Assembly (NCBI GenBank): GCA_016930795.1
Contig: JAFGFY010000069.1
Span: 1 to 55,743 of the forward strand
Origin: Deltaproteobacteria bacterium
Lineage (GTDB): Bacteria > Desulfobacterota > DSM-4660 > Desulfatiglandales > HGW-15
DNA length: 55,743 nucleotides
Direction of reading: 5' to 3'
Shown here: positions 18,159 to 26,552 of the stretch, piece after piece
Layout: each line of letters begins with the position of its first letter
Position numbering within the stretch: position 1 is the stretch's first letter
Notes under the pieces: model-generated
Databases searched by the model: none
What the model saw: only the letters and a program-made list of their open reading frames with translations
Told to the model about the DNA's origin: nothing
Program-made: the position numbers and the translations under genes

Positions 18159-19474
18159 TAAAAAATCGGCTGATGAAAACCCGGTTTCACAAAAACACAG
18201 TCTTCGAGTGAAGCTCGACCATCAACAACGTCTTCCGCGAAAGTTCGGCAGTCAGGGCTGCCACATGCCCCGCATTCCTTGCCCGGAAGCAGTTTCAACG
18301 TTTTCTCCACTTCTCCTTGTCGCCTGATGGCCTCGGAAATGGGTAAGCGCTTTGAATCGCGCCTCTCTAGAAAGTCTTTTCTGTCAATGAAAAACCATCC
18401 CGCGCTGAACAATCTCTCAGCATCCGCATCATGAATTCTCTTGGCAGTACCGAACATTCTAACAAGCCTTCGCAGGTTATTCTTGGCTTGATATCTATCC
18501 TTCAGGGCCATTGGCCCGCCAATACACCCCTCTGGGCAGGCTCGAAACTCCACATATTCGATATCACTCAATAGCCCCATTTCGAGCTTCTCAAGATATC
18601 GAATGGTTTCCTTAATCCCTGATACGGCCAGATATTTCCCTGAATTCAGTCCTTCGATTTCCCCGCCGGACATTCCCCAACCGAGTCCGATCCCGCCGGA
18701 TTGATGCAGCACCTTGCTTGTATCAATCTCTCGAAGGCTCTTGTGGACAATATTGAATAACTCGCTCATGCCCAAGGCGCCATCCAGATAAGATTTTTGA
18801 AGAGTGACCGGCTCCCTTATGGAGATCATTTCCGCCGCACAGGGTGTCACGTCATATACGCCGATCGATTCAAGAGGCACCCCTTCGGATCGAAGACGCT
18901 CCTTCAAATATTTTGCGACAAGCTCCCTTGGCGTAATGATGGGAAGAAGATGCTTCATCAGAGATTGAAAGCGTTGGGCAATGATCCTGTTAACTACCGG
19001 GCAATTCGGCGAGATCAGGGGCCAAAGAGGCGCTTCATCGGAATGATGCTTCCGAATGTACCATTCCGTGGCCAAGTTGAATAATTCGTTCATATATGCC
19101 TGATCGTAGACATAATTAAAGCGACGACGCAATGCCAATAGAATATCGTTGGGCATGACACGCCTATCGGATTGTGTGTAAAAGACTGGTGAGACACTGA
19201 GGAATTGTGTGTAAAAGACTGGTGAGACACTGAGGATCGGATGGCGGGCTAAGCTTGAGAAATCGTCCCCGTTCGTTATGGCCTTGATCGCCCCTTTTGG
19301 GCATGCCCGAATACACTCTCCGCAATAGATACAAGGGCCTTCAATACGAGCTATCCCCTTTCTGACGCGAATAGCTTTTGTCGGGCAGGCCTTCATGCAA
19401 AGCACACACCCGGTGCACCTCTTTTCGTCGATCCGGATATAGTCATGCGAATCATCGAAATCTGCCATCTTCAC
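18158..19474 (-). CDS. [FeFe]-hydrogenase-like iron-sulfur protein, sensory type
   Basis: 438 residues. Two 4Fe-4S ferredoxin motifs (Cys20/23/26/30 and 48/51/54/58) precede a hydrogenase large-subunit-like domain. H-cluster ligands are present: Cys158 (SPNCP), Cys212 (TPCAAE) and Cys313/317 (ACPEGCIGG). The proton-shuttling Cys of catalytic enzymes (TSCCP) is Asn157 here, as in non-canonical or sensory HsfB-like proteins. A C-terminal 4Fe-4S motif follows (Cys401, 404, 409, 426). There is no signal peptide, so it is cytoplasmic. An 11-residue segment is duplicated at 81-101. It is encoded after a Rex-type repressor, suggesting redox or H2 sensing rather than H2 turnover. Confidence 0.82.
   Translation of the reverse strand: MKMADFDDSHDYIRIDEKRCTGCVLCMKACPTKAIRVRKGIARIEGPCIYCGECIRACPKGAIKAITNGDDFSSLARHPILSVSPVFYTQFLSVSPVFYTQSDRRVMPNDILLALRRRFNYVYDQAYMNELFNLATEWYIRKHHSDEAPLWPLISPNCPVVNRIIAQRFQSLMKHLLPIITPRELVAKYLKERLRSEGVPLESIGVYDVTPCAAEMISIREPVTLQKSYLDGALGMSELFNIVHKSLREIDTSKVLHQSGGIGLGWGMSGGEIEGLNSGKYLAVSGIKETIRYLEKLEMGLLSDIEYVEFRACPEGCIGGPMALKDRYQAKNNLRRLVRMFGTAKRIHDADAERLFSAGWFFIDRKDFLERRDSKRLPISEAIRRQGEVEKTLKLLPGKECGACGSPDCRTFAEDVVDGRASLEDCVFVKPGFHQPIF
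19171..19236 (-). repeat. Perfect 33-bp tandem duplication inside the hydrogenase-like gene
   Basis: Positions 19171-19203 and 19204-19236 are identical. The insertion keeps the frame and repeats the 11 residues around LSVSPVFYTQ. Perfect identity suggests a very recent slippage event or an assembly artefact. Confidence 0.92.
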
Positions 19475-19624
19475 GGTCCCTTACTTGATATGAACCCGTT
19501 TTCATGCCCCTGTAACCACATCGACACATGGTACTTTGGTAAGAAGCTCCTTTGATCCCGTTTTCATCACTCGCGCGCCCGTGGGAATGGCATGTTGTGA
19601 GATATTCCGGACTCCCGATGCCCT

Positions 19625-20398
19625 TTATTCCTTTCCCGATGTGAGGCGGGAGTGACGAGGTTTTGAACTTCCTACAAGATTATCACCCCTCATACGGCGG
19701 GGCGTCTTCTTCAGACGATTTGGAAGGCGACTTTTCTTCTCTGTCAGTTGATAGGCTAACATCCCCAAGGTCATGGAGACGTCCTCGTTCAAAACCGTCA
19801 TCTCTTTCGGGATTATGACGGATCTTGATGCAAGATAGAGTACCCCCGTCAGCCCGACTTTTCCAAGACGATCGATAACCCCCTGGACTTCCGGGGGAGG
19901 CAAGGCGATGACCGCGATGTCGTCCTCTTTGGGATCGATCTCCGTTTCAATCTGATTCATATGATAAACGGAAATTCCCCTATACATGTCCTCTATCTTC
20001 TCTGGTGCCTTGTCGAATATCTTATTGACGGTGAAATGTTGATTGTTCATCACCTGGGAATTGATCATGACATCACTGAACTGCCCTGCCCCTATGACCA
20101 CGATATTCCACTTTCTATCCAATCCGAGTATCTTTGAGAGTTCCCTTTTCAAGGTATGGACATCGTATCCCATTCCCCTGCAACCAAAACATCCGAAATA
20201 GGATAGATCTTTGCGAACCTGCGCCGAATAAGAACCGCTTACCCTGGCAAGCTCCGTGGAATTGGTCGTCATCACAAGGTCTCTTTCCATGAGGTCAATG
20301 GCCCTGTAATATATGAGAAGGCGTTCTACCGTGAATTTTGATATTCTATCTGATAATCTACTTCCGTTTCTGCCCATGCATTCGACCATCCATTTCAA
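19625..20398 (-). CDS. Rex-family redox-sensing transcriptional repressor
   Basis: 257 residues. An N-terminal winged helix (about 15-85, ending YFGCFGCRGMGYDV, where other Rex proteins have the GxxGxGY signature) precedes a Rossmann domain (95-215). The dinucleotide loop reads VVIGAGQFSD, so the third Gly of GxGxxG is Ser, and the acidic end of beta-2 reads IFDKAPEK. A basic 30-residue tail (KKTPRRMR) extends beyond usual Rex length (about 210). Rex senses NADH/NAD+. The longest frame starts with TTG; ATGs at 20389 and 20377 are alternatives. Two extra Cys residues (FGCFGC) sit in the linker between domains. Confidence 0.83.
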   Translation of the reverse strand: MKWMVECMGRNGSRLSDRISKFTVERLLIYYRAIDLMERDLVMTTNSTELARVSGSYSAQVRKDLSYFGCFGCRGMGYDVHTLKRELSKILGLDRKWNIVVIGAGQFSDVMINSQVMNNQHFTVNKIFDKAPEKIEDMYRGISVYHMNQIETEIDPKEDDIAVIALPPPEVQGVIDRLGKVGLTGVLYLASRSVIIPKEMTVLNEDVSMTLGMLAYQLTEKKSRLPNRLKKTPRRMRGDNLVGSSKPRHSRLTSGKE

Positions 20399-20453
20399 GC
20401 ATACTTTCCCTTTTACACGGAGGTCTCAAAAGGACTTAAAACCCCCATGTCAT

Positions 20454-21122
20454 TCAACAGGAAATGTATTGATTGGTCTTCAAATAACTCATAACCTGAT
20501 GCACGCACTCCCCGACGGATAGCTGATCGGTTCGCAGATGAATCTCTGGTTTCTCCGGAGGCTCGTAGGGGGCACTGATTCCGGTAAATGATTTGATGAT
20601 CCCCTGACGGGCCTTCTGATAGGCCCCTTTGGGATCACGCTTCTCACAAACCTCCACAGGGCAGTCCACGAACACCTCCACAAATGAACCGTCTTCCGAA
20701 AGAGACCGAGCCATTCGACGGTCTTTTCGGTAAGGTGAAATAAAGGCTACCAGATTGACAATGGCACAATCCCGCAGAATCTTTGCTACCTCTCCCAACC
20801 TTCGAATGTTCTCTTCTCGGTCAGTGGGTGAAAAACCCAGGTCCTTATTAAGTCCATGACGAACATTGTCGCCATCGAGAATATAAGTGTGAAATCCCCT
20901 TTCATAAAGGGCCTCCTCGCTAGCCACGGCTAAAGTTGATTTGCCGGATCCTGAAAGCCCTGTAAACCAGATGGTAAATCCAGGATGCCCATTAAGCCGT
21001 TCTCGATCATTGCGGGTAATGGCGCCCTGGTGCCAATATACATGCGTAGCTTTCTGTATAGTCATGTTTCGCGCCCTTCTGGCATCCCCTCTCATTCGAT
21101 TCTTCCCTTCTGCCGAATTCAT
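20454..21122 (-). CDS. cysC: Adenylylsulfate (APS) kinase
   Basis: 222 residues; about 195 from the internal ATG at codon 20, which matches CysC length and has AGAAGG upstream. P-loop GLSGSGKST, the APS-binding LDGDNVRHGLNKDLGF, REENIRRLGEVAK and the lid FISPYRKDRR are all present. It phosphorylates APS to PAPS in the cytoplasm. In a sulfate reducer, APS normally goes to APS reductase, so this enzyme serves sulfation or assimilation. It lies 55 bp upstream of rex and downstream of the OFA transporter; no sulfurylase is in the window. Confidence 0.9.
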   Translation of the reverse strand: MNSAEGKNRMRGDARRARNMTIQKATHVYWHQGAITRNDRERLNGHPGFTIWFTGLSGSGKSTLAVASEEALYERGFHTYILDGDNVRHGLNKDLGFSPTDREENIRRLGEVAKILRDCAIVNLVAFISPYRKDRRMARSLSEDGSFVEVFVDCPVEVCEKRDPKGAYQKARQGIIKSFTGISAPYEPPEKPEIHLRTDQLSVGECVHQVMSYLKTNQYISC

Positions 21123-21203
21123 CTAATGTCTCGGCTCTCCTTCCTCCCTTCTGAGCTCCATGAGCCTACGGATCAAGCGAAGTCGCTCTTCTTCCTATAT
21201 TAT

Positions 21204-22505
21204 CTAATGGGGCTCTTCATATGTCAGCACTGTATCTTCTTTTAAAAACGGGCTTTCTTCTTTCACCCGCTTTCCCTCCAGAGTAAAGGTCAGAAAGGCC
21301 CCGACAACGAGAAGTGCAGCCGCCATCAAAAATGAATAGGTGTACCCGCCTGTGGCGCTCTGGAGCATCTGGGAGAGCCGTCCCATCACGAATCCACCGA
21401 CCCCCCAGGCGGTAAATACAATCCCGTAGTTGATCCCGAAATGGCTCATTCCCCATTGATCCTTGGTAAGGGATGGGAAAAGAGAAAGGTTGGCTCCATA
21501 GTTGAAGCCGATAAAGGTCGCCAGAAGCACGAGAACGGCTGCAACGGCATTTTCGGATCCCACCACGGGAATCGCGATCAGCATCAAAACAGCCTGAAAT
21601 ATCAATATGGATAAAAGTGTGGCTCGACGGCCGATCTTGTCCGAAAGCACGCCCGCGACGATTCGCCCCCCCGCGTTGCCGACGGCCAGAATCGCCACAG
21701 CCAGAAACGCCAGATTCCCCATACTCTCCTTCGCCATCCCCGCCACGCTGCCGATAACCATCAATCCCGCCCCGGCGCCTATAAAATAGATAACCCATAT
21801 CATATAGAAGGTGCGGGTCTTCATCATCTCGGAAGGCGGCGAGTTTTTATTCTGAAGGGGCTTTATCAGAGAAGGGCCTTCCAAGTCTGTCTTGCCGGCA
21901 GCCGTTTCAGGCGGAGGATTGATCAAAAGAAGGGAAAGCCCGCATACGACGAAAAAAAAGGCTATTCCGAAAAAGAGCATGGCCTTCTGCAGTCCCCAGG
22001 CTCCAAGCAGGTATTGGGACAGGGGAGCAATATAGACCGAGGCCAATCCGAAACCGGAAACCACGAGCCCTGCAATCAACCCGGTCTTTTCGGGAGGGAA
22101 CCATTTCAGGGCCGGCGGAGTAGCGGATGAATATCCGAACCCGATTCCCGTTCCGGCCAGCACACCGAATCCAAGGACCCAAACAACGTAATTCGTCGAT
22201 TGGGAAATCAAAATAAAGCCTAGGCCCACCAGGAGGCCGCCTATAAACGCCGTGATCCTTGGCCCGAACCTGTCCTGGCATTTACCCGCAAGGATCATGG
22301 CAAATGCAAAGACGATGCAACAGACCGCATACGGATCATTCAAGGAGGCGGGCTCCCATTGAAAGGCCCCTTGTCCTCCTTGGTCGATAGATTCCTTGAT
22401 CGCCCCCTTGAAAATACTCCATGTATAGAGGATACCCAACGCCAGGTTGATGCCCGTCCCACTAAAAGTGACCAACCAGCCTTTGTTTTTTGATTGAGAT
22501 GTCAT
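21204..22505 (-). CDS. OFA-family MFS transporter (oxalate/formate antiporter-like)
   Basis: 433 residues with 12 predicted helices and a central cytoplasmic loop (about 205-230). It has the subfamily's GTGINLALGILYTWSIFKG start, GLGFILIS, the motif-A-like RIVAGVLSDKIGRRATLL between helices 8 and 9, and the GANLSLFPSLTKDQWG segment. OFA members exchange small monocarboxylates, but substrate is not predictable from sequence. It lies 101 bp downstream of acetyl-CoA synthetase, which makes acetate or a related acid a fair guess. Confidence 0.85.
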   Translation of the reverse strand: MTSQSKNKGWLVTFSGTGINLALGILYTWSIFKGAIKESIDQGGQGAFQWEPASLNDPYAVCCIVFAFAMILAGKCQDRFGPRITAFIGGLLVGLGFILISQSTNYVVWVLGFGVLAGTGIGFGYSSATPPALKWFPPEKTGLIAGLVVSGFGLASVYIAPLSQYLLGAWGLQKAMLFFGIAFFFVVCGLSLLLINPPPETAAGKTDLEGPSLIKPLQNKNSPPSEMMKTRTFYMIWVIYFIGAGAGLMVIGSVAGMAKESMGNLAFLAVAILAVGNAGGRIVAGVLSDKIGRRATLLSILIFQAVLMLIAIPVVGSENAVAAVLVLLATFIGFNYGANLSLFPSLTKDQWGMSHFGINYGIVFTAWGVGGFVMGRLSQMLQSATGGYTYSFLMAAALLVVGAFLTFTLEGKRVKEESPFLKEDTVLTYEEPH

Positions 22506-22606
22506 AGTTCATTCCTCGTAGGAAATAATTCGTTCTTCAAATAGCCTTCTTCTAATGCCATACTCCCATTCACCGCCGTGATCACAGCCGAACGCAGAGA
22601 AGCCCG

Positions 22607-24595
22607 CTACTGTCGGCCCTCAATCAATCGATCGACGACATCGGGTTCCGCTAGTGTTGAGGTATCGCCTAGTTGATCAATAGCGCCTTCAGCGATCTTT
22701 CTCAGGATCCTGCGCATGATTTTCCCGCTTCGTGTCTTCGGAAGGGCATCGGTAAAGTGGAGTTTGTCCGGAGACGCGATGGGCCCGATCTCCTTTCTCA
22801 CATGCTGGACGAGCGCCTTTTTGAGTTCCTCCGAAGGCTCAAAACCCTGCTTCAAGGTGACAAAGGCATAGATCCCCTGCCCTTTGATGTCATGGGGGAA
22901 ACCGACAACAGCAGATTCGGCCACGGCCTCGTGAGCCACTAAGGCGCTTTCCACTTCCGCCGTTCCCATCCTGTGGCCCGAGACATTGATAACGTCATCC
23001 ACACGGCCCATAAGAAAATAATACCCGTCTTCATCCTTTCGGGCCCCGTCACCCGTAAAATAGAGACCGGGCATCTGGACAAAGTATTGTGTTTTGAATC
23101 TGTCCGGATCCCCATAGACCGTTCGCATAAAACCGGGCCACGCCTTTCTGATATAGAGGTGCCCTCCCTCGTTTATGTCGGCTTCCGTGCCGTCCTGTCT
23201 TAGTATTACAGGATTGACGCCGAAGAATGGGAGCGCTGCCGATCCCGGTTTCATGGCCATGGCCCCTGGAATCGGTGTAATCATGAACCCTCCTGTCTCC
23301 GTCTGCCACCAGGTGTCCACGATGGGACATTTCTCCTTCCCGATTACATTGTAATACCAAAGCCACGCCTCGGGGTTGATCGGCTCTCCCACTGTTCCAA
23401 GAAGTCGCAGGCTGCTCAGGTCCCTCCTGTTCGGCCAATCATCCCCGTTTTTCATGATCGCTCGAATCGCCGTAGGTGCTGTATAGAAAATGTTTACACC
23501 ATACTTCTCCACCACTTCCCAGAAACGGTCCGGTTCCGGATAGTTGGGGACCCCTTCAAACATCAGGGACGTCGCCCCTAGAGAGAGAGGGCCGTAGACA
23601 ATGTAGCTGTGACCCGTCACCCATCCGATGTCGGCCGTACACCACCAGATGTCTTCGTCCTTGTAGTCGAAACAGTATTTCAAGGTCATCGTCGTATAGA
23701 GGAGGTAACCCGCCGTGGTATGAAGAACGCCCTTGGGCTTCCCTGTACTGCCGCTGGTATAAAGGATGAAGAGAGGATCCTCCGCATCCAGGCTCTCAGG
23801 TTCGCAATGGATAGAAGCCTTAGCCATAAGCTCGTGCCACCACAAGTCCCGGCCTTCCTTCATCTGGGTTTCTTTGTCTACTCGATTCACCACGATACAT
23901 TGCTTGACAGTCGGACACATCTCCAAGGCCGCGTCCGCGCTGGGCTTGCTGGGCAGGACCTTTCCCGAGCGGTATCCCCAGTTGCAGGTAATCAATGTCT
24001 CTGCCTTACAGTCCTGAATCCGATCCCTCAGGGCGTCAGAGCTAAAGCCTCCGAAGACCACACTATGAATCGCACCGATCCTGGCACAGGCCAGCATTGC
24101 GATGGGAAGCTCGGGAATCATTGGAAGATAGATAGCGACTCGATCCCCCTTTTTCACATCAAGCCCCTTGAGGACATTGGCAAACTTGCAGACCTCCCGG
24201 TGAAGACCTTGGTACGTGTAGGTCCTGGATTCTTCCAGGGGCTCTCCTTGCCAGATCAGAGCGGCCTTGTTTTTTCTCCATGTCTTCAAATGCCGATCCA
24301 GACAGTTGTACGAAACATTAAGCTTTCCTCCTGCAAAATAGCGAATGTAGATATCGTCCTTGAAACTGTATTCCTCTGAGGGTCCGTCCCATTTCTTGAA
24401 CCAATCCAGGTACTCTTCTGCAGCTTCCGCCCAAAAACCTTGAGGATCTTCAATCGATCTCTTATAGCGTTCTTCATACGCTTTCATGTTTTTCAAATAA
24501 GCCTTTTCTACAAACGCCTCGGTCGGCTTAAAAGCCCTCTTTTCCGCATAAACCGATTCCACATGACCTGCATTTTCCTTTGTTTTTGCATCCAT
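22607..24595 (-). CDS. acs: Acetyl-CoA synthetase (AMP-forming)
   Basis: About 662 residues from the ATG at 24595, the usual Acs length, with AAGGAG about 12 bp upstream. A GTG at 24685 overlaps the porin stop as GTGA and would add 30 residues with no ribosome site. The AMP-binding motif [14 protein letters not shown], the acetate-pocket WWQTETGG, the hinge [17 protein letters not shown] and the acetylatable Lys in TRSGKIMRR are all present. It activates acetate to acetyl-CoA in the cytoplasm. It is downstream of a porin and a sigma-54 promoter, indicating regulated acetate uptake and use. Confidence 0.93.
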   Translation of the reverse strand: MDAKTKENAGHVESVYAEKRAFKPTEAFVEKAYLKNMKAYEERYKRSIEDPQGFWAEAAEEYLDWFKKWDGPSEEYSFKDDIYIRYFAGGKLNVSYNCLDRHLKTWRKNKAALIWQGEPLEESRTYTYQGLHREVCKFANVLKGLDVKKGDRVAIYLPMIPELPIAMLACARIGAIHSVVFGGFSSDALRDRIQDCKAETLITCNWGYRSGKVLPSKPSADAALEMCPTVKQCIVVNRVDKETQMKEGRDLWWHELMAKASIHCEPESLDAEDPLFILYTSGSTGKPKGVLHTTAGYLLYTTMTLKYCFDYKDEDIWWCTADIGWVTGHSYIVYGPLSLGATSLMFEGVPNYPEPDRFWEVVEKYGVNIFYTAPTAIRAIMKNGDDWPNRRDLSSLRLLGTVGEPINPEAWLWYYNVIGKEKCPIVDTWWQTETGGFMITPIPGAMAMKPGSAALPFFGVNPVILRQDGTEADINEGGHLYIRKAWPGFMRTVYGDPDRFKTQYFVQMPGLYFTGDGARKDEDGYYFLMGRVDDVINVSGHRMGTAEVESALVAHEAVAESAVVGFPHDIKGQGIYAFVTLKQGFEPSEELKKALVQHVRKEIGPIASPDKLHFTDALPKTRSGKIMRRILRKIAEGAIDQLGDTSTLAEPDVVDRLIEGRQ

Positions 24596-24681
24596 CTCTT
24601 TGTATTTCTCCTTTCTTGCGATAAAATCTATTAGTTTGTCGAAGGCCCTGAGCAAAACCCGGGGATAGGAATCGCGAGGCC

Positions 24682-26025
24682 TCACCAGTTATATATAAAA
24701 GAAAACTGAATCCGATTGTCCGTCCCCCTGCTCATCTCTTTGTATTCCGTGTCCCAATGGCTGTATTCCAGACCGACAGTCACGGAGGGAATGACGTCAA
24801 AAAGCCCGTTGAGATAGACAAACCTGTTTTTCGCCCGCATACCGGGATTCAGGTATTTGTCAGAAGGATTATCCAGACCAAATCCCGCATGGAACTGCCA
24901 TTCCTGATCGGGTTGATATCGGAGCTGGGCCCAGCCCCCCGTCGCCTTAATTCCTTCACCTGCTATGACGTTTACTCCCTGGAGAATCCCTCCAAAGTAA
25001 TCATCGAGGTTGCGCCCAACAAATGCTTCCCCTTTCAATGAGATTTGATCGGAAAAAGGGATATCAAAGTCCAAATTGACGGACCACGACTGCAATTCTC
25101 TCTCGATTGTATCCCGTTTCATCTCTTCTTCCCCATAGTGGCCGGAAAGACCGAACACACTCTCCTTCTCAGTGAAGCATTTTGTAGCTAAAGCAAGTCT
25201 GGCTTGAATGGATGGGATTCCTGTGTCCTCGCCGTCATTCTCACCGTCGAGATCTAGGTCCTCGTTGACTAATCCTGACGTCCTCGCTATGGACACAGCC
25301 GTCAACAACCTGTTTCTATTGTTCAGGGCATAATCGGTGGTCAAGCCCAATTGTGGTCGCCGATACCCAATGTTCCCTCCGGCCCATCCGACAGTATAAT
25401 TCAGGGTGTAGGGATTCAGAGGTGAAATCACGTCGGATGTTTGTCCCGCAATGAGGCTCAAACCCTCTTTTTTGATCCTAAGAAAAGCATGCCGCAGCAT
25501 GGGTTCCGCCTTGTTTTCATGCCTCGTAGATCCGTCTCCATAAAAATCAACCTCTATTCTTGCTTGAGCCGTCCAATCAGTAAAAGGCGGGGCCGTGATG
25601 TTCATGCCCAGCCTTGTTTGTCTCGCCGTCATGTTGAACTCATCATCATTCTTGTTCTCGGCTTCTCCTGAAATGTACAACACAAAATCACCATAGTTGG
25701 TCCTGCTGTCGTCGTAGGAGGCATCCAATTTAATATAGCCGTACGGTTTAAATTGGAACTTGTTGCTTGCACGGGGCTCCACAACCTCTTTCTCTGTCTT
25801 TTTGGCGCTGCTTTCCACATTTTGCTCGATTTTTGTTATATTTGCTCCTTCTTCATTTCTCTCTTGTTGCTGTCTCATTAACTGCTTAAGCTCGTTAAGC
25901 TCTTCTTCCAGTTTCTCTATCCTCATTTGGAGGGGCTCCGTTTGAAGCTCCGCACTCACCCTTGAATAGAGGCAAAAACAAAAGACTCCACAGATTATGA
26001 AGGAAAAGAATATTCTGCGCATCAT
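24682..26025 (-). CDS. Outer-membrane porin with N-terminal coiled coil
   Basis: 447 residues. A signal peptide ([20 protein letters not shown], about 1-25) is followed by a coiled coil (30-75: [21 protein letters not shown]). About 370 residues of alternating strands rich in aromatic residues end in YNW, the usual aromatic C-terminus of outer-membrane barrels. The fold resembles DcaP-like porins, which also start with a coiled coil and pass small organic acids. It is the first intact gene after the promoter at 26390-26406 and precedes acs, so acetate or another carboxylate may be its cargo. Confidence 0.82.
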   Translation of the reverse strand: MMRRIFFSFIICGVFCFCLYSRVSAELQTEPLQMRIEKLEEELNELKQLMRQQQERNEEGANITKIEQNVESSAKKTEKEVVEPRASNKFQFKPYGYIKLDASYDDSRTNYGDFVLYISGEAENKNDDEFNMTARQTRLGMNITAPPFTDWTAQARIEVDFYGDGSTRHENKAEPMLRHAFLRIKKEGLSLIAGQTSDVISPLNPYTLNYTVGWAGGNIGYRRPQLGLTTDYALNNRNRLLTAVSIARTSGLVNEDLDLDGENDGEDTGIPSIQARLALATKCFTEKESVFGLSGHYGEEEMKRDTIERELQSWSVNLDFDIPFSDQISLKGEAFVGRNLDDYFGGILQGVNVIAGEGIKATGGWAQLRYQPDQEWQFHAGFGLDNPSDKYLNPGMRAKNRFVYLNGLFDVIPSVTVGLEYSHWDTEYKEMSRGTDNRIQFSFIYNW

Positions 26026-26039
26026 GTTTTTTCTCTCTT

Positions 26040-26295
26040 TCTATTCGCTATTTTAACGAACAACCCAAACGGCTTTGTTCTTTGCTGATTCAACGACTTT
26101 CCTGCAGACCCGACCCCTTGAAAATTCCTTTGATCTTCTCTTCCCAGGTCGCGCAAAAATTCCGGGATCTTTCCAAAAAGATGAAATGAAACCACCGTGG
26201 TTTGTCTCGCAGGGAAAACGCGACTCACATACCGCACAGCTTCAAAGGATTGATCCGATCCGTCCACTGCGAGCAGCACTTTTCTTGCGTGTCAT
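26040..26295 (-). pseudogene. Universal stress protein gene remnant (frameshifted, truncated)
   Basis: The frame beginning at GTG 26279 encodes VLLAVDGSDQSFEAVRYVSR and later FHLFGKIPEFLRDL, the first 45-50 residues of a UspA-type domain. A proper start (ATG at 26295, MTRKK) is one base out of frame; removing one A from the A-run near 26280-26284 would restore it. After PEFLRDL the similarity fades, and the domain is about half the normal length. It lies between the sigma-54 promoter at 26390-26406 and the porin, so it is probably still transcribed as leader RNA. Confidence 0.6.
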
Positions 26296-26389
26296 TCATC
26301 ATGGAAGGACCTCTTTTTTGAAGTGGTTTCCTTTGCCGTGGTTATTATCTCATATTTGATAAACAGAACAAATTTAAAAAAACGGTTAG

Positions 26390-26406
26390 AGCAACTTGCG
26401 TGCCAA
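26390..26406 (-). promoter_or_regulatory. Sigma-54 promoter upstream of porin-acs
   Basis: The minus strand reads TTGGCACGCAAGTTGCT, a full consensus match (TGGCACG-N4-TTGCW). It faces the usp remnant, porin and acs. It lies 147 bp downstream of the NtrC-type regulator gene that may act on it. Confidence 0.92.
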
Positions 26407-26509
26407 GAAAAATCCTTTTTGGTGATAATGTAACTGGTTGATTTATAATAAATTGTTTGACAGAAGGGCAGGCTCTGCAAAGAAGTCGATTGCAAAGGTT
26501 TGTCAGGAT

Positions 26510-26528
26510 TTTTTACAGAGTGTAAAAA
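26510..26528. promoter_or_regulatory. Dyad, likely sigma-54 activator binding site
   Basis: TTTTTACA-GAG-TGTAAAAA, perfect 8-bp arms with a 3-bp centre. Its centre is 115.5 bp from the -24 GG of the promoter at 26390-26406, exactly the spacing seen at 15.5-15.6 kb. Confidence 0.75.
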
Positions 26529-26552
26529 GAGCAATGGGGGAAAGTTCTTTAA

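Noticed and set aside
23609-24379. 256-codon forward open frame within acs
   Set aside because: It is a shadow of the acetyl-CoA synthetase gene; the protein has no motif or plausible composition.
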